A stretch of DNA of 64,000 nucleotides from Allorhodoferax sp032337135. GTDB taxonomy: Bacteria; Pseudomonadota; Gammaproteobacteria; Burkholderiales; Burkholderiaceae_C. Every line of letters starts with the position of its first letter. Positions within the stretch are counted from its first letter, which is position 1. Both the position numbers and the translations under genes were made by a program. This document shows positions 26,327 to 34,830 of the stretch, in pieces. The notes below the pieces were generated by a model. It made no database searches and was not told the DNA's origin. It was given only the letters and a program-made list of their open reading frames with translations. Location: positions 434,001 to 498,000 of the forward strand of contig NZ_JAVXZZ010000001.1 of the NCBI RefSeq assembly GCF_032337135.1, in the 5' to 3' direction.

Positions 26327-28480
26327 TCAGAAGGTCTCCCACCCGTCATCCCCGCCCGCGGCCTTGGGGGCCGGTGCCGGTTTGGGCGCAGCCACCGGCG
26401 CGCTCTTGGGTGCGGGTTTCGGTGCCGGCTTCAGGGGCGTGGTGTGGGCCATTGCGCTTTTCGCAGTGGCGCTTTCGCGCCGCTCGGTGCCGGCGAAGGG
26501 CTTGGCACTGGAGTTCGGTGCGCGTACCTGCATCTTGCTCGGGGCCTGGTGGCCGTCGGCCAGCTTGAACACCGCCACCGTCTGCACCAGTTCCTGCGCT
26601 TGGGATTTGAGGCTCGACGCTGCAGCCGCCATCTCTTCGACCAGGGCCGCGTTCTGCTGCGTGGTCTGGTCCATGGAGCCGATGGCCTCGCTGATCTGGC
26701 TCACGCCCAGGCTCTGTTCGTTGGAAGCCGCGCTGATTTCGCCCATGATGTCGGTGACGCGCTGGATCGAGGCCACGACTTCGGTCATGGTGCTACCGGC
26801 CTGGTCCACCAGGGTGGTGCCGTGCTCTACCTTCTCCACGCTGGCAGTGATCAGGGCCTTGATTTCCTTGGCGGCTTCGGCAGAGCGCCCGGCCAGGGCA
26901 CGTACTTCGGAGGCCACGACAGCGAAGCCTCTTCCCTGTTCTCCGGCACGCGCGGCTTCCACCGCAGCGTTCAGGGCCAGGATGTTGGTCTGGAAGGCGA
27001 TGCCGTCTATGACGGAGATGATGTCGGCGATCTTGCGGCTGGAGTCGTTGATGTCCTTCATGGTGTCGACGACCCGACTGACGACTTCACCGCCCTGGAC
27101 GGCGACGGAAGACGCATTGGTGGCGAGCTGGTTGGCCTGGCGGGCGGCGTCGGCGTTCTGGTTCACGGTGCCGCCGAGTTCGCTCATGGAGGCGTTGGTT
27201 TCCTCAATGGCAGCGGCCTGCTGCTCGGTGCGGGCGGAGAGGTCGTTGTTGCCTTGGGCGATTTCGGCGGAGGCGGAAGCCACGGACTCCGAGCCCTGGC
27301 GTACCGACGAGACCACCTGGGCCAGGTGCTGGCGCATGTCGTCCATGGCCTGCATGAGCTGGCCGAACTCATTGGTGCCGCGCACCGGCACAGCCACCGA
27401 CAGGTCGCCCTTGGATACCGCGGTGGCCACTTCCACCGCCTCGCGCACGGGTTCGGTGATGCTGCGAATGAAAGCCCAGGACAAGGCAACAGCGCCCCCC
27501 AGGCACAGTACCAGCACCGCCAGCACCAGGTACTGGAACCGCTGGAAGCGGGACACCCGCGACTGCAGCGAATCCGCCAACAGGTTCATGGCATCGGCAT
27601 TGAAGGCATACAGACCTTCAATGGTGCGCGTGAACTCGTCGAAGTACTGGGGCGCCGGGAAGATGAGTTCTTCCGCATTGAACACCTTGGTGTCGGCCAG
27701 CCCGCGGGCGCCCTCCACCAGAACCTTGGCCGCATCCGCCTTGGCAGACAGCGCGGCCTTCAGGTCCGGGTTCAGGTTCATGGCACGGTTCAGGTTACGG
27801 TACATGTCCCCCAGCTGCTCGCCAATGCGCTTGTCCAGCGCGATCAGACCGGCCCGCGCTCCGGGTGTCATGTTGCCCACGGTCAACAGGTTGGCCCCCT
27901 GGGCTCGCATCTGCCCCAGACTTTCCCCCAGCGCGAGCATGTTTACGAGCGACGACTGGATCAGGAAGAAGGCATCGGCTTCGCTGTCGGTGGCCAGACC
28001 GAAATCGACCAGCACCCCTTCGTTCATGACCAAGATCTTGGAGATCAGCTGGGTGTGCAATCGGGTGCTGTCCGCGGCCTTGAGTTCCTTGCTGTCCACC
28101 CCTTTTTCCACCACCACCCAGGCTTTGCGGATTTCGTCCCAGGCAGCCATCGTGGGTGCCGAGACACCGATGCGCTTGAACTCTGCCTCCAGGGCGTCCA
28201 TGTGCTTGTTCACGGAGTCGCGTGCGGCAGGCCGACGCTGTGCCAACGTCTCATTGCCCCCCAGCGCTCCGGCCGACAGGCCGCGGTGGATCTGGGCAAA
28301 GCGCACCACGTTGTTGAGGCTGGCCACAGCCTCGCGGGCACTCGCCTCCCGTTGGGCCGTGCGGACTTCGGAGAGTGAGTTCTGCAGGTACAGCGTGGTC
28401 GGCAGCGCCAGCATGACCAGCGAAATGACGCCCAGGATCAGAAACTTGGACGCCAGCGAAAGACGATGCAGCAACGGCAT
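26327..28480 (-). CDS. Methyl-accepting chemotaxis protein with NIT-like sensor and CheR-tether tail
   Basis: 717 residues; AAGGGAGGAG precedes the ATG. One helix at about 12-32 and another at about 318-340 flank a helical periplasmic domain with QIHRGLSAGALGGNE, resembling the entry helix of nitrate-sensing (NIT) domains. HAMP follows (ITEPVREAVEVATAV), then a long coiled-coil signalling domain whose tip reads DIISVIDGIAFQTNILALNA and AARAGEQGRGFAVVA. The C-terminus is a Pro/Lys/Ala-rich linker ending GWETF, like the NWETF pentapeptide that tethers CheR and CheB in enteric receptors. Convergent with the GGDEF-EAL gene. No che genes are in the window. Confidence 0.93.
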   Translation of the reverse strand: MPLLHRLSLASKFLILGVISLVMLALPTTLYLQNSLSEVRTAQREASAREAVASLNNVVRFAQIHRGLSAGALGGNETLAQRRPAARDSVNKHMDALEAEFKRIGVSAPTMAAWDEIRKAWVVVEKGVDSKELKAADSTRLHTQLISKILVMNEGVLVDFGLATDSEADAFFLIQSSLVNMLALGESLGQMRAQGANLLTVGNMTPGARAGLIALDKRIGEQLGDMYRNLNRAMNLNPDLKAALSAKADAAKVLVEGARGLADTKVFNAEELIFPAPQYFDEFTRTIEGLYAFNADAMNLLADSLQSRVSRFQRFQYLVLAVLVLCLGGAVALSWAFIRSITEPVREAVEVATAVSKGDLSVAVPVRGTNEFGQLMQAMDDMRQHLAQVVSSVRQGSESVASASAEIAQGNNDLSARTEQQAAAIEETNASMSELGGTVNQNADAARQANQLATNASSVAVQGGEVVSRVVDTMKDINDSSRKIADIISVIDGIAFQTNILALNAAVEAARAGEQGRGFAVVASEVRALAGRSAEAAKEIKALITASVEKVEHGTTLVDQAGSTMTEVVASIQRVTDIMGEISAASNEQSLGVSQISEAIGSMDQTTQQNAALVEEMAAAASSLKSQAQELVQTVAVFKLADGHQAPSKMQVRAPNSSAKPFAGTERRESATAKSAMAHTTPLKPAPKPAPKSAPVAAPKPAPAPKAAGGDDGWETF

Positions 28481-28645
28481 GATCTCCTCCCTTGGAATTT
28501 ACATTGCACACAAAGCGTCGTGCATGTTCTTGGAAATATACAAGGCTACCACCACGCGTTCCATTGGAACATGACTTGAGTCAATACACCCAGGAGAATC
28601 CGGACGTCTGTCGCACTCGCCCTGCTGCGCGCGACCCGCATGGTG

Positions 28646-29425
28646 TCAACGCCCCATCCCTGCGGGGTTCAGTGCATCTTTCCAGGCCGGGTCACTGGCC
28701 AGCTTGCGCACCATACCCTCAAGGTAACGCTGCAGGGCTGGCTGCCCTTTGGGCAGCATGAAGCTGCGCTCGAAGCTCTCCACCGGACGCACAGACACCT
28801 CGATGCTGGTGTCGAAATCACTGACCTGCTTGCGCAAGTAGCCGATCGAACCGCTGGGGACCCAGGCGAAATCCACCCGATCGCGCTTGAGCTTCTCGAC
28901 GTTGCACAGCAGGTTGTAGCAATCCTCGCGCATCAGGCGACCGGCCTGGACCAGCGGGTCGAGCAGCCCATAGCGGTGCCCGAGCGTGGCCCCAAACCGC
29001 AGCCCGGCCAACGATTCAGGGCCGGTATAGCGAATGGCGCTTCCCTTGCGCGTGAGCAGGTGGTTGCCATCGGCCATGTAGGGCGGGCTCCAGGCATACG
29101 TGCTCGTCGCATCCGGCCCGAAAAAACGCGGCACAGCCCAGGGCACCACCCACAGGGCGGCCGGATCGGCCAGGTACAGGTCCAGGCGCTTGCGCGGCAG
29201 CACTTCGGCCACAAAACGGTACTGGCCATTGGCATGGCGTGTGAGGTATTCGGCCAGTTCGAAGGTCAGGCCTTCTTCGGCACCGGTCTGGAATGGAGGG
29301 TAGTCGTATTGCGACATCAGGCGAACGGTCACCGCACCCGATACCGGTGTTTGTGCCCACGCCATGCCACACGGCAGGCTGATCAGCAGCAGCCACCACC
29401 ATCGAACGCTGTGCAACACCCTCAT
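28646..29425 (-). CDS. Periplasmic substrate-binding protein, family 3 (amino-acid-binding type)
   Basis: 259 residues from the ATG at 29425, chosen for AGGAGAG upstream and the signal peptide that follows (WWLLLISLPCGMAWA, cleavage near AWAQ). The mature part has RLMSQYDYPPFQTGAEEGLTFELAEYL, the usual first lobe of SBP family 3, and LAGLRFGATLGHRYG. No permease or ATPase gene is nearby, so it may be a sensor-type or orphan binding protein. Some proteins of this kind feed PAS/CHASE kinases or chemoreceptors, and a chemoreceptor is the upstream neighbour in the same direction, but this link is only positional. Confidence 0.75.
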   Translation of the reverse strand: MRVLHSVRWWWLLLISLPCGMAWAQTPVSGAVTVRLMSQYDYPPFQTGAEEGLTFELAEYLTRHANGQYRFVAEVLPRKRLDLYLADPAALWVVPWAVPRFFGPDATSTYAWSPPYMADGNHLLTRKGSAIRYTGPESLAGLRFGATLGHRYGLLDPLVQAGRLMREDCYNLLCNVEKLKRDRVDFAWVPSGSIGYLRKQVSDFDTSIEVSVRPVESFERSFMLPKGQPALQRYLEGMVRKLASDPAWKDALNPAGMGR

Positions 29426-29457
29426 GGACACTCTCCTGGGACGGACCGGATTCGGAA

Positions 29458-29480
29458 TCGGTACCGCACCATGGTACCGA
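29458..29480. other. Perfect 8-bp inverted repeat upstream of the binding-protein gene
   Basis: TCGGTACC and GGTACCGA are separated by seven bases, 33 bases upstream of the binding-protein ATG and 46 bases beyond the MFS stop. It could be an operator or the 3' hairpin of the MFS transcript. No T-tract follows. Confidence 0.4.
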
Positions 29481-29525
29481 CCTCCCAGGCCAAATGCCAG
29501 CGGCCCGAGGGCGCCCACCTGCCCC

Positions 29526-30752
29526 TCAGTGGCCGGTTTCGCCTATCGTCGGCCAGCGCCAGCGGATGTAGAACCACGAACACAGGCCCAGGCCCATCAT
29601 CAGCAGCGACGCCAGCGCCAATGCCACCGTGGAGTGCATGACCAGCGGAGCCACCACACCGGCCACCAAGCCGTTGGCACTGGAGCCAATGAACATCTGC
29701 AGGCTCGACGCCATGCCACGGCGTTCGGGGTGCAGGTCCAGCACCAGCAGGGTCACCACCGGCACCATCAGGGCCCAGCCGAAGGCGAACACCGCAATCG
29801 GGAACAGTGCCCAACGCACGTCGGCCTGGAACAGCGCATTGAGCACCAGGTTGAGCACCCCGATCAGCAGCATGATGACAAAGCCATGGCGGATCTGGCG
29901 CTTCGGGGCCATCTTGCCCGCCAGGCGCCCGCTCACCGCCGCGCCCCCCATGATGCCGCTGATGGTGAGGATGAAGAACCAGAAGAAATGCTGTGGCGTA
30001 AGCCCCAGGTGCTCGCCCAGGAACACCGGGGCGCTGAGCACGTAGAGGAACATGCCGTTGAACGGGATGCCACTGGCCAGAGCCAGCAACAGGAAACGCG
30101 GGTCCGACCCAAGCTGCCAGTAACCGGCCAACAGGTTGCTGGGGTGGAAGGATTGGCGCTGCTCCTCGTGCAGGGTTTCGGGCAGCAGGCGGTAGATCGC
30201 CAGCCACAGCGCCACACCGATGGCACTGAGGAACCAGAAGATCGCATGCCAGCTCACCTGCACCAGCAGCCAGCCCCCCACCATGGGAGCGATGGCCGGG
30301 GCCACGCCGAAGAAGATGGTGACCTGGCTCATGACCTTCTGGGCCTGGTCAGGCGGGAACATGTCGCGGATGATGGCGCGTGAAATCACGATGCCCGCCC
30401 CCGTGGACAACCCCTGCATGGCACGGAAGAAGATCAGCTGCCCGATGGTCTGCGACAGTGCGCAGCCCACGCTGGCCAGGGTGAACACCGCCAAGCCCCA
30501 CAGCACCACGGGGCGCCGCCCCACGCTGTCGGAGATGGCGCCGTGGAACAGGCTCATGAAGGCAAAGGCAAACAGGTAGGCGGAGAGCGTCTGCTGCAGC
30601 TGTACCGGGCTGGCGTCCAGCGTGCGGCCCATGTCGGCAAAGGCCGGCAGGTAGGTGTCGATGGAAAACGGCCCCAGCATGCCCAGGAGAGCGAGCAGGA
30701 TGGCAAAAGCCCACTGCGGGGCCTTCCACAGGTCTTTGGCGTTCGGATTCAT
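29526..30752 (-). CDS. MFS drug exporter, Bcr/CflA family
   Basis: 408 residues from the ATG at 30752 (MNPNAKDLWKAPQWAFAILL); an upstream frame start is possible but not needed. Twelve hydrophobic helices are visible. GPFSIDTYLPAFADMG in helix 1 and the loop 2-3 motif GAISDSVGRRPVVLWGL are hallmarks of the Bcr/CflA 12-TM drug:proton antiporters (bicyclomycin, chloramphenicol, sulfathiazole or sometimes cysteine). The substrate cannot be assigned. The gene diverges from an aminotransferase with a 94-base gap. Confidence 0.9.
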   Translation of the reverse strand: MNPNAKDLWKAPQWAFAILLALLGMLGPFSIDTYLPAFADMGRTLDASPVQLQQTLSAYLFAFAFMSLFHGAISDSVGRRPVVLWGLAVFTLASVGCALSQTIGQLIFFRAMQGLSTGAGIVISRAIIRDMFPPDQAQKVMSQVTIFFGVAPAIAPMVGGWLLVQVSWHAIFWFLSAIGVALWLAIYRLLPETLHEEQRQSFHPSNLLAGYWQLGSDPRFLLLALASGIPFNGMFLYVLSAPVFLGEHLGLTPQHFFWFFILTISGIMGGAAVSGRLAGKMAPKRQIRHGFVIMLLIGVLNLVLNALFQADVRWALFPIAVFAFGWALMVPVVTLLVLDLHPERRGMASSLQMFIGSSANGLVAGVVAPLVMHSTVALALASLLMMGLGLCSWFYIRWRWPTIGETGH

Positions 30753-30846
30753 GGCATTCGGGTGTGCGGACAGCACCCCATTGGAACACGACGGCGGCAT
30801 CTGCTAAGCTGATCCGCATCATTTGCCCCTATGGATTGGAGTGACC

Positions 30847-31977
30847 ATGCCCGGACTGCTGCCCCACATCGACCCCGACGGACTGCTGGAGTTTTCGGTG
30901 GTGTACACCGACCGTGCGCTGAACCACATGTCGCAGCGCTTCCAGGGCGTCATGAAGGACATTTCCGCCATCCTGAAGGAGGTGTACCACGCACGCTCCG
31001 TGGCCCTGGTACCGGGCAGCGGCACCTTCGGCATGGAAGCCGTGGCGCGCCAGTTCGCCACGGGCAAGAAGGCGCTGGTGATCCGCAACGGCTGGTTCAG
31101 TTACCGCTGGACCCAGATCTTCGAGATGGGCAATATTCCTGCCGAATCCACCGTGCTCAAGGCGCGGCGCACCGGCACCGAGAAGCAGTCGCCCTGGATC
31201 CCCTGCCCGATCGACGAGGTGGTGGCCACCATCCGCACCCAAAAGCCCGACGTGGTGTTCGCACCGCATGTGGAAACGGCCGCCGGCATGATCCTGCCCG
31301 ACGACTACCTGAAGGCCGTGTCCGACGCCGTGCACGAACACGGCGGCCTGTTCGTGCTGGACTGCATCGCCTCGGGCGCCATGTGGGTGGACATGCAGGC
31401 CACCGGCGTGGACGTGCTGGTGAGCGCACCGCAAAAGGGCTGGAGCAGCTCGCCCTGCTGCGCCATGGTCATGCTCAGCGAGCGCGCCCGTACCGCCATC
31501 GACAGCACCACCAGCACCAGCTTTGCCTGTGACCTCAAGAAGTGGCTGCAGATCATGGAAACCTACGAAGGCGGTGGCCATGCCTACCATGCCACCATGC
31601 CTACCGATGCGCTCACGCGCCTGCATGCCGTGATGCAGGAGACGCGCGACTACGGCTTCGAGAAAGTTCGCCAGGAACAGCAGGAACTCGGCGCCAAGGT
31701 CCGTGCCCTGTTCGAGAGCCGGGGAATCCGAAGCGTGGCGGCCGATGGATTCAAGGCCCCAGGCGTGGTGGTGAGCTACACCGAAGACGCCGGCATGCAG
31801 TCGGCCAAGAAGTTCATCGCGCTGGGGCTGCAGACGGCCTCGGGCGTACCGCTGCAGTGCGACGAACCCGCCGACTTCATGACCTTCCGGGTGGGCCTGT
31901 TCGGGCTGGAAAAACTGCACAACGTGGACCGCAGCGTGGCCCACCTGGCCAGCGCGCTCGACCAGATGCAGGGCTGA
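30847..31977 (+). CDS. Class-V aminotransferase (serine-glyoxylate/alanine-glyoxylate type)
   Basis: 376 residues. The start at 30847 is supported by GGAG five bases upstream; an in-frame TTG at 30823 is less likely. PLP-dependent class V features include VPGSGTFGMEAVARQF, HVETAAGMILP, VLDCIASGAMWVDM and the expected PLP lysine in SAPQKGWSSSPCCAMVML. Members transfer amino groups from serine or alanine to glyoxylate or pyruvate, or act on 2-aminoethylphosphonate. No phosphonate or glycine pathway genes are adjacent, so the substrate is left open. A monocistronic unit, divergent from the MFS exporter. Confidence 0.85.
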   Translation: MPGLLPHIDPDGLLEFSVVYTDRALNHMSQRFQGVMKDISAILKEVYHARSVALVPGSGTFGMEAVARQFATGKKALVIRNGWFSYRWTQIFEMGNIPAESTVLKARRTGTEKQSPWIPCPIDEVVATIRTQKPDVVFAPHVETAAGMILPDDYLKAVSDAVHEHGGLFVLDCIASGAMWVDMQATGVDVLVSAPQKGWSSSPCCAMVMLSERARTAIDSTTSTSFACDLKKWLQIMETYEGGGHAYHATMPTDALTRLHAVMQETRDYGFEKVRQEQQELGAKVRALFESRGIRSVAADGFKAPGVVVSYTEDAGMQSAKKFIALGLQTASGVPLQCDEPADFMTFRVGLFGLEKLHNVDRSVAHLASALDQMQG

Positions 31978-32137
31978 TGCACACAACAGTGCCATTCCTG
32001 AGACGGCGCTCTAACTGGCACTAGGATTTACCCGAATTTAGCGGTTTTTGGTGCCGATTTTGGGGTTATTCAGCGGGGGTTTCGCTTAATTCGAACGACA
32101 ATGCTTTTCAGTGTTCGTTCCTTTCCCGGAGATATTG

Positions 32138-33817
32138 ATGGCTGCCCAAAAACTGATTCTCGATTATGTCTACGACCACGAAGCCAAGCTGGCCGACCAG
32201 GTTTTCATGACCCAACCCCTGGGTGGAGACGCTGTGGCGGACTACACCTGGGCCCAGACCATGGACCAGGCACGGCGCATGGCGGCCTACATCCAGGCAC
32301 AGAACTTCGAACCTGGTGCGCGCATTGCCATCCTGTCCAAGAACTGCGCCCATTTCATCATGGCCGAGCTGGCGATCTGGATGGCTGGCGGTACCACCAC
32401 GGCCATCTTCCCCACGGAAACCGCCGACACCGTGAAGTTCGTGCTGGAGCACAGTGGTGCGAGCATGCTGTTCGTGGGCAAGCTCGACACCTTTGACCAG
32501 CAAAAGCCCGGCATCCCCGCAGGCCTGCCCTGCGTATCCTTCCCGCTGGCACCCAAGAACGACTACACCAGCTGGGACTCCATCGTCGCCAAGACCCAGC
32601 CGCTCAAGGGCAAGGTGTCCCGCAAGCCAGAAGACATCGCCATCCTGATGTACACCTCGGGCTCCACCGGCACCCCCAAGGGTGTGATGCACAACTTCAA
32701 GGGGGTGACCGAAGCCGCCAGCATCGAGATCGACGCGGTGCGCGATTTCATCGGACGCGACGTCCCGATCCGCATTCTTTCCTACCTGCCGCTGTCGCAC
32801 GTGTTTGAACGTGCCTGGGTGGAGTGCACCTCGCTGGTCTATGGCAAGACCCACCTGTTCTTCGCCGAGTCGCTCGACACCTTCGTCAAGGACCTGCAGC
32901 GCGCCAAGCCCACCGTGTTCCTGTCGGTGCCGCGCCTGTGGCTCAAGTTCCAGCAGGGCGTGTTTGCCAAGATGCCGCCCAAGAAGCTCGACCGCCTCAT
33001 GGGCATCCCGATCCTGGGCAGCATCATCCGCAAGAAGGTGCTCACGGGCCTGGGTCTGCAGCACGTCAAACTGGCCGGCTCCGGCTCCGCGCCCATTCCC
33101 GCCGAGCTGATCGCCTGGTACCGCAAGCTGGGCCTGAACCTGATGGAAGGCTACGCGATGTCGGAAGACTTCGCCTGCTCGCACTTCTCCACGCTGGAAA
33201 TCAACGCCCCCGGTGCCGTGGGAACCCCGCTCAAGGGCGTGCAGGTGCGCATCAGCGAAGAAGGCGAAGTGCAGATCAAGTCCCCCGGCACCATGGCCGG
33301 CTACTACAAGCGCCCCGACCTGGACGCTGAGGTGTTCACCGAAGACGGCTACTTCCGCACCGGCGACAAGGGCGAACGCCGTGCCGACGGCCTGCTCAAG
33401 CTCACCGGCCGTGTCAAGGAACTGTTCAAGACCGCCAAGGGCAAGTACGTGTCGCCCGCCCCCATCGAGAACAAGATCAACGCCAACCCCATGATCGAGC
33501 AGAGCATGGTGTCTGGCGTCGGCCAGGTGTCTGCCTACGCCATGGTGGTGCTGAACGAGACCCTGCGCCCCAAGCAGGACAACCCCGAAGTCCGCAAGGA
33601 AGTCGAGGCCGAGCTGTCCAAGATGCTCAAGACCATCAACAGCGAGCTGGCGGACTACGAGCAGCTGCGCATGTTCGTGGTGGTGCGCCAACCCTGGTCG
33701 ATTGAGAACGGCTGCCTGACCCCAACCATGAAGATCAAGCGCGCCAAGATCGAGAACGTGGCCGAAGCGCAGCTGGAAGCCTGGTACAACACCAAGGGCG
33801 CCGTGATCTGGGCCTGA
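32138..33817 (+). CDS. AMP-forming acyl-CoA synthetase (long-chain fatty acid type)
   Basis: 559 residues from the ATG at 32138, with GGAG seven bases upstream. ANL-superfamily motifs are in order: the P-loop LMYTSGSTGTPKGVMHN, LPLSHVFERAW, EGYAMSEDFACSHFS, GYFRTGDKGER and VKELFKTAKGKYVSPAPIE, which includes the C-terminal catalytic lysine region. The RTGDKGE and KGKYV style is that of long-chain acyl-CoA synthetases (FAA/FadD15-like) rather than E. coli FadD. It activates fatty acids for beta-oxidation or lipid synthesis. An SDR gene follows after 13 bases and is likely co-transcribed. Confidence 0.9.
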   Translation: MAAQKLILDYVYDHEAKLADQVFMTQPLGGDAVADYTWAQTMDQARRMAAYIQAQNFEPGARIAILSKNCAHFIMAELAIWMAGGTTTAIFPTETADTVKFVLEHSGASMLFVGKLDTFDQQKPGIPAGLPCVSFPLAPKNDYTSWDSIVAKTQPLKGKVSRKPEDIAILMYTSGSTGTPKGVMHNFKGVTEAASIEIDAVRDFIGRDVPIRILSYLPLSHVFERAWVECTSLVYGKTHLFFAESLDTFVKDLQRAKPTVFLSVPRLWLKFQQGVFAKMPPKKLDRLMGIPILGSIIRKKVLTGLGLQHVKLAGSGSAPIPAELIAWYRKLGLNLMEGYAMSEDFACSHFSTLEINAPGAVGTPLKGVQVRISEEGEVQIKSPGTMAGYYKRPDLDAEVFTEDGYFRTGDKGERRADGLLKLTGRVKELFKTAKGKYVSPAPIENKINANPMIEQSMVSGVGQVSAYAMVVLNETLRPKQDNPEVRKEVEAELSKMLKTINSELADYEQLRMFVVVRQPWSIENGCLTPTMKIKRAKIENVAEAQLEAWYNTKGAVIWA

Positions 33818-33830
33818 GGCACAGCGCCCG

Positions 33831-34736
33831 ATGGCCTTCGACCTGAGCCAAGCGCCCCGCCAGAGCGGGCGCTGCGCGCTCATCACCGGGGCCAACATCG
33901 GCCTCGGCTATGAAACCGCCAAAGCCTTTGCGGGCTTGGGCGGTTCTGTCATTCTGGCCTGCCGCAATGTCCAGAAAGCCCAGGCCGCCCGCGACAGCAT
34001 CCTGGCCATCCATCCGCAGGCTGAAATCCTCGTCGAGCAACTCGACCTCAGTGACCTCGCCAGCGTGCGGGCCTGTGCGGCACGCATCCTGGCCCAACGC
34101 CAAACCCTGGACCTGCTGATCAACAACGCCGGCATCATGATGCCGCCCTACAGCCTGAGCACGGACGGATTCGAGAGCCAGTTCGCCGCCAACTACCTCG
34201 GCCACTTCGTGCTCACCGGCGCCCTGCTGCCCTTGCTCAATGCCACGCCGGGCGCCCGCGTGGTCACGCTCAGCAGCCTGGCCCACCGCTGGGGCCCGAT
34301 CCGCTACGACGACCCCCATTTCACCCAGGGCTACGACAAGCGCCGCGCCTACGGACAGAGCAAGCTGGCCTGCCTGGTGTTCGCACTGGAGCTGCAGCGA
34401 CGCCTGGCTGCCAGCGGCGCGGGCACCCTGTCGGTCGCAGCCCACCCGGGTGTGGCCGCCACCAACCTGGGCCAGCACTTGCCTGGGGTGGCCCGCTGGC
34501 TCATGCCGGTGGCTGGGCTGATTTTCAATACGGCCGAAGGCGGCGCTTGGCCTACGCTGTACGCAGCACTGGGCCAGGACATTGCCGGGGGCGACTACTG
34601 CGGACCCTCGCGCATGCGCCAGATGAGCGGCCCGGCCACCAAGGTCGGCTGCAGCCGCACCGCCCGCGACCCCGAGCAGGGCCGCAAGCTCTGGACGTTG
34701 TCCGAACAACTCACGGGCACCCACTACCTGGATTGA
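33831..34736 (+). CDS. Short-chain dehydrogenase/reductase (retinol-dehydrogenase-like)
   Basis: 301 residues. A Rossmann N-terminus GANIGLGYETAKAFAGLGG, NNAGIM near 103-108, the catalytic Ser in TLSSLAHRWG and the YxxxK site in AYGQSK are present. The Arg in LACRN after the second strand suggests NADP(H). The layout resembles RDH/WWOX-type SDRs acting on long-chain or retinoid-like alcohols. It starts 13 bases after the acyl-CoA synthetase, so a role in modifying fatty-acid-derived compounds is plausible; the true substrate is unknown. A 55-nt repeat lies just downstream, before the convergent ATPase gene. Confidence 0.88.
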   Translation: MAFDLSQAPRQSGRCALITGANIGLGYETAKAFAGLGGSVILACRNVQKAQAARDSILAIHPQAEILVEQLDLSDLASVRACAARILAQRQTLDLLINNAGIMMPPYSLSTDGFESQFAANYLGHFVLTGALLPLLNATPGARVVTLSSLAHRWGPIRYDDPHFTQGYDKRRAYGQSKLACLVFALELQRRLAASGAGTLSVAAHPGVAATNLGQHLPGVARWLMPVAGLIFNTAEGGAWPTLYAALGQDIAGGDYCGPSRMRQMSGPATKVGCSRTARDPEQGRKLWTLSEQLTGTHYLD

Positions 34737-34775
34737 CTGCGGCTGCGCCAGGGGCGGTGCAGCACCGCTGCGGAT

Positions 34776-34830
34776 GCTACCGTTTTGGTAGCTGCCTACG
34801 CACTATTTTCGCTGGCTAGCGCCCGATTTG
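34776..34830 (+). repeat. 55-nt dispersed repeat, intergenic copy
   Basis: The only intergenic copy, ending one base before the ATPase stop codon. GCTACC and GGTAGC pair perfectly across a five-base loop, then core TGCCTACGCA and a tail ending CGATTTG. It is the cleanest hairpin of the family, between the convergent SDR and P-type ATPase genes. Confidence 0.85.

Noticed and set aside
32085..32137. GAACG...CGTTC half-sites upstream of the acyl-CoA synthetase as a fatty-acid regulator operator.
   Set aside because: The halves are 5 bp and 19 bases apart; no known regulator motif fits well.
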